Source: Acidobacteriota bacterium (GTDB lineage Bacteria; Acidobacteriota; Vicinamibacteria; Vicinamibacterales; Vicinamibacteraceae). Taken from it: DNA of 12,310 nucleotides. This document shows, in pieces, positions 10,085 to 12,310 of the stretch. A program made the translations under genes and the position numbers. The notes beneath the pieces are model-generated. The model saw nothing but the letters and a program-made list of their open reading frames with translations. It had not been told where the DNA came from and made no database searches. Where the stretch lies: assembly GCA_023418055.1 (NCBI GenBank), contig JAEZDP010000192.1, positions 1-12,310 on the forward strand, in the 5' to 3' direction. Each line of letters opens with the position of its first letter. Position 1 is the first letter of the stretch.

Positions 10085-10113
10085 TTGACTGGCAGCAGCC
10101 GGCTGCGTAGAGT
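10085..10113 (+). promoter_or_regulatory. Sigma-70 promoter of the amidohydrolase gene with a palindrome in its spacer
   Basis: TTGACT (10085-10090) and TAGAGT (10108-10113) are separated by exactly 17 bp, predicting a start near 10120 and a leader of about 47 bases. The spacer holds the perfect 12-bp palindrome GCAGCCGGCTGC (10095-10106), well placed to act as a repressor operator. It sits in the 101-bp divergent intergenic region and could also affect the tctCB promoter, for which I see no convincing hexamers. Confidence 0.6.
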
Positions 10114-10166
10114 GCGACATCCACGTCACGGCTCCAACGCAACATTCGAAGTCAGGCGCACAGTCT

Positions 10167-11489
10167 ATGCCGAAGCGCACCCTCCCGACACTGCTGCTCG
10201 TCCTCGTCACGATCCCGAGCCTTGCTGCACAACCCGCCGGACCTGCCGCGGTGCAGGTCGAGCGCGACTACGACCTGCTCATCAAGAACGGGCGCGTGAT
10301 CGACCCCAGGAACGCCGTGGACGCCGTGCGCGACGTCGCCGTGAAGGACGGGCGCGTAGCGGCCGTGGCCGCAGACATTCCAGCCGACCGCGCATTGAAG
10401 ACCGTGGACGCGCGAGGGCTGTACGTGACGCCCGGGCTCATCGACATCCACGTGCACGTCTTCCCTGGCGAGAAGACCGGCGACTACGCCGGGGGCGACT
10501 GGAGCGTGTATCCGGACGGCTTCACGCTGCGCAGCTGCGTGACGACGGTGACCGACGTGGGCACGTCCGGCTGGCGCAACTTCGACGACTTCAAGCGCCG
10601 CATCATCGACAGGTCGAAGACTCGCGTGACGGCCTTCCTCAACATCGTGGGTGCGGGGATGGGGTCGGGGTCCATCGAACAGAACGTGGACGACATGGAC
10701 GTCAAGGCGACGGCCGACAAGGCGCTGGCGCACAAGGGTGTGGTGGTCGGCATCAAGAGCGCACACTACAACGGCAGGGACTGGATTCCCTACGAGCGCG
10801 CGGCTGAAGTGGGCCGGCTGGCCGACATTCCCGTGATGGTGGACTTCGGCGGCAACGTGCGGGCCGGCCGCACCTTGATGGAGCTGTTCACGAAATACTT
10901 CCGTGCCGGCGACATCTACACCCACATGTACGGCGGACGCCGAGGCGAGCAGGACGACACGTCAGGCGGCCCGAGCGCGGCGATGGTGGAGGGGCGCAAG
11001 CGCGGGGTCTTCTTCGACGTCGGGCACGGCGGCGCCAGCTTCCGCTACGCCACGGCGGTGCCGATGATCAAGGCCGGCTTCCTGCCCGACTCGATCTCCA
11101 CCGACCTGCACACGAGCAGCATGAACTCGGCCATGAAGAGCATGATCAACCTGATGGGTAAGGTCATGGCGATGGGCGTGCCGCTCACCGACGTGATCCG
11201 GATGTCCACATGGAATCCGGCGCAGCAGATCAAGCTCGAGCAACTCGGGCATCTCTCGGTGGGCGCCCCGGCCGACATCGCCGTTCTTCGCCTCGCGAAG
11301 GGCGACTTCGGTTTCGTGGACCCTGTCGGGGGCCGGATCGCAAGCGCCGAGCGACTCGAGTGCGAGATGACCGTCCGCGACGGCAAGGTGCTCTACGACC
11401 TCAACGGCCTCATCGCCGACCCCTGGGAGACGCTGCCCGCTGACGCGCGCGGCGGCGATCCGCGGTGGGACGCGACGCGAGGGCATTAG
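10167..11489 (+). CDS. Secreted amidohydrolase/deacetylase (amidohydrolase superfamily)
   Basis: This 440-residue metal-dependent hydrolase begins with a signal peptide (MPKRTLPTLLLVLVTIPSLAA), placing it in the periplasm or outside. The fold shows an N-terminal strand block (DLLIKNGRVIDPRN), then GLYVTPGLIDIHVHVF with His95 and His97. Further expected ligands are the probable carboxylated Lys197 (VVGIKSAHY), His253 (IYTHMYGG), His287 (DVGHGGASF) and catalytic Asp313 (STDLHTSSM). All six positions of a binuclear site are therefore present. The closest family I recognise is the 'amidohydrolase/deacetylase' group often misnamed dihydroorotase (COG3964). Characterised members cleave acetyl esters or N-acetyl groups. 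The substrate here is unknown. The gene is divergent from the TTT transporter genes, suggesting a coupled cleave-and-import route. No strong Shine-Dalgarno is visible, but the signal peptide fixes the start. Confidence 0.92.
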   Translation: MPKRTLPTLLLVLVTIPSLAAQPAGPAAVQVERDYDLLIKNGRVIDPRNAVDAVRDVAVKDGRVAAVAADIPADRALKTVDARGLYVTPGLIDIHVHVFPGEKTGDYAGGDWSVYPDGFTLRSCVTTVTDVGTSGWRNFDDFKRRIIDRSKTRVTAFLNIVGAGMGSGSIEQNVDDMDVKATADKALAHKGVVVGIKSAHYNGRDWIPYERAAEVGRLADIPVMVDFGGNVRAGRTLMELFTKYFRAGDIYTHMYGGRRGEQDDTSGGPSAAMVEGRKRGVFFDVGHGGASFRYATAVPMIKAGFLPDSISTDLHTSSMNSAMKSMINLMGKVMAMGVPLTDVIRMSTWNPAQQIKLEQLGHLSVGAPADIAVLRLAKGDFGFVDPVGGRIASAERLECEMTVRDGKVLYDLNGLIADPWETLPADARGGDPRWDATRGH

Positions 11490-11491
11490 AG

Positions 11492-11595
11492 TCATGCCTC
11501 ATGTCTCATGCGTCATGCTCGATGCCGCAGGCCGCACGTCGCCCCGCCGCATGAAGCATCAGCATGACGCATGAAACATCAGGCATGAGGCATGA
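11492..11595. repeat. Long inverted repeat made of 7-bp TCATGNN units between convergent genes
   Basis: The left arm is four consecutive heptamers TCATGNN (11492-11519) plus a degenerate fifth (11520-11526). The right arm is the complementary series ATGANNC, with ATCA variants (11551-11595). Pairing: 11492-11503 with 11584-11595 (12 bp perfect), an asymmetric internal loop (2 versus 9 bases), 11506-11519 with 11561-11574 (14 bp perfect), then 11521-11525 with 11556-11560. It starts 3 bp after the amidohydrolase stop and ends 15 bp before the RidA-like stop. It could act as a bidirectional terminator or mRNA stabiliser. It may also be an interspersed repeat element. Confidence 0.85.
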
Positions 11596-11609
11596 ATGAG
11601 CCGTCCGCC

Positions 11610-12095
11610 CTACAGCGTCGCGATGCAGTCGATCTCGACCAACGAGCGGCCAGGGATGCCGCCGTAGCACGCCACGGTCGTGCGCACTGGCGGATTGGCG
11701 CCGAAGCGGCCGCGGTATGCGGCGTTCATCGCGTCGTAGTCGGCCAGGTCGGCCAGATACACGTTGACCTTCAGCACCTTGTCCATCGACGACCCGGCCT
11801 TCTTCAGCTCCGCCTCGACCGCGTCGAGCACCTTCTCCGTGTGCAGCGTGATGTCACCGGGCTCGTGGTAACCCTTGCCCGCGATGTACACGAGCCCGTT
11901 GTGAATCTTCGCGCCCGAGAACAACGGCCCCTTCGCCTCGGCCTGCTGCGCCGGATCGGGGATCGTGACAATGGCCCCCGGCGCCGCGTCGGCCTTGCGC
12001 GCGCTGCCGAACAGGCCCGCGCCCAGCGCGGCGGTGGCGGCAGCCAGCGACTTGAAGATGGACCTGCGTGACGACTCGGGAGTGGTGGCGGTCAT
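11610..12095 (-). CDS. RidA (YjgF/YER057c/UK114) family protein with a Tat export signal
   Basis: RidA proteins hydrolyse reactive enamine/imine intermediates to keto acids and ammonia, usually as cytosolic trimers. This one (161 residues) carries a twin-arginine signal: S-R-R-S-I-F-K at 9-15, a hydrophobic alanine-rich stretch at 17-30, and a likely cut after A-D-A (37). The RidA domain follows, from about 55: PLFSGAKIHNGLVYIAGKG, then VLKVNVYLADLADYDAMNAAY. It ends in PPVRTTVACYGG and VEIDCIA. Arg138 and Glu154 match the substrate-binding Arg and the Glu of active RidA. The E. coli segment ITSGQ reads YIAGK here, so a conserved Ser appears replaced by Ala72. I chose the ATG at 12095 because GAGGAGA stands 7-8 bases upstream; the frame extends to 12140 without support. 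It is convergent with the amidohydrolase gene. Confidence 0.93.
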   Translation of the reverse strand: MTATTPESSRRSIFKSLAAATAALGAGLFGSARKADAAPGAIVTIPDPAQQAEAKGPLFSGAKIHNGLVYIAGKGYHEPGDITLHTEKVLDAVEAELKKAGSSMDKVLKVNVYLADLADYDAMNAAYRGRFGANPPVRTTVACYGGIPGRSLVEIDCIATL

Positions 12096-12164
12096 GTGGT
12101 GTCTCCTCGACTGATCCGTGACAGGCCAGAGCACCGGCACACGCCGGACTCGGCAGGTGTCGCG

Positions 12165-12193
12165 AGCATAACGACCGGGAGCCCCCCGGGCAA
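12165..12193 (-). promoter_or_regulatory. Likely sigma-70 promoter of the RidA-like gene
   Basis: On the minus strand TTGCCC (12188-12193) and TATGCT (12165-12170) stand 17 bp apart. The predicted start is near 12158, giving a leader of about 60 bases. That leader contains a small hairpin, CCGGC/GCCGG at 12134-12147, before the GAGGAGA ribosome-binding site. Confidence 0.55.
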
Positions 12194-12195
12194 GT

Positions 12196-12310
12196 CGATC
12201 CGCGATCCTCGTCTCGGCGAGACGCGGCTACCTCACCCGACCCGCGATCCCCGATCCCCGATCCCGATCCCGATCCGCGATCCGCGATCCGCGATCCGCG
12301 ATCCCCGATC
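12196..12310. repeat. GATC-containing heptanucleotide array at the right edge, interrupted by a hairpin
   Basis: Ten GATC sites begin at 12246, 12253, 12260, 12266, 12272, 12279, 12286, 12293, 12300 and 12307. The spacing is 7 bp apart from two 6-bp steps, with the unit GATCCGC or GATCCCC. Two more sites, at 12197 and 12204, have the same spacing. Between the two groups lies the inverted repeat CGTCTC (12210-12215) / GAGACG (12219-12224). The array runs off the window end and holds no ORF I can support. Confidence 0.85.

Noticed and set aside
10152..10925. 257-codon minus-strand frame opposite the amidohydrolase gene
   Set aside because: Composition is biased toward His, Val and Arg, it has no recognisable domain, and it lies wholly opposite a well-supported gene. 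It is an antisense shadow of GC-rich coding DNA.
11492..11595. Terminal inverted repeats of an insertion sequence or MITE
   Set aside because: No transposase, no flanking target-site duplication recognised, and the arms are internally tandem; kept only as a repeat of unknown class.
12096..12140. N-terminal extension of the RidA-like protein by 15 residues
   Set aside because: It would displace the Tat signal from the N-terminus, and the GAGGAGA ribosome-binding site lies inside it in the right place for the ATG at 12095.
12196..12310. CRISPR array
   Set aside because: Units are 6-7 bp with no unique spacers; this is a simple tandem repeat.

Overview
The window is visibly GC-rich bacterial DNA with dense coding and strong G/C preference at third codon positions. 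Taken together, the gene content (a secreted repeat protein with a TolB-like propeller and 'FAEG' repeats, a tripartite tricarboxylate transporter, a secreted metallo-amidohydrolase and a Tat-exported RidA-like protein) suggests an environmental Gram-negative, most likely an acidobacterium of the Vicinamibacteria type. That placement is an inference from gene style; there is no rRNA or other marker gene in the window.

Layout. 2-2503 (+): the 3' part of a large secreted protein with a beta-propeller, a calcium-binding linker and four C-terminal repeats. 2640-4469 (-): bipA/typA, a translational GTPase, convergent with it. 4551-5303 (-): a SAM-dependent methyltransferase. 5479-6972 (-): a secreted five-bladed-propeller protein resembling GH43 glycosidases. 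7149-8717 and 8728-10065 (-): a two-gene transporter operon in which the solute-binding protein TctC and the small membrane subunit TctB are one polypeptide, followed 10 bp later by TctA. 10167-11489 (+): a divergently transcribed secreted amidohydrolase/deacetylase carrying every expected metal ligand. 11610-12095 (-): a RidA-family protein with a twin-arginine signal. The end of the window (12196-12310) is a non-coding heptanucleotide array.

How the genes may work together. The best functional unit is the divergon around 10066-10166. A periplasmic amidohydrolase could cut an N-acyl, amide or ester substrate, and the TctCB/TctA system could import a carboxylate product. The exported RidA-like protein, convergent with the amidohydrolase, might remove reactive enamine or imine species in the same compartment. 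This is inference from adjacency. The shared control region holds a near-consensus sigma-70 promoter for the amidohydrolase with a perfect 12-bp palindrome inside its spacer.

Most unusual items: the TctC-TctB fusion; a long cruciform-capable element built from 7-bp TCATGNN units between the two convergent genes (11492-11595); and a second 7-bp array with ten GATC sites at the right edge. No tRNA, rRNA, CRISPR array, transposase or phage gene was seen.
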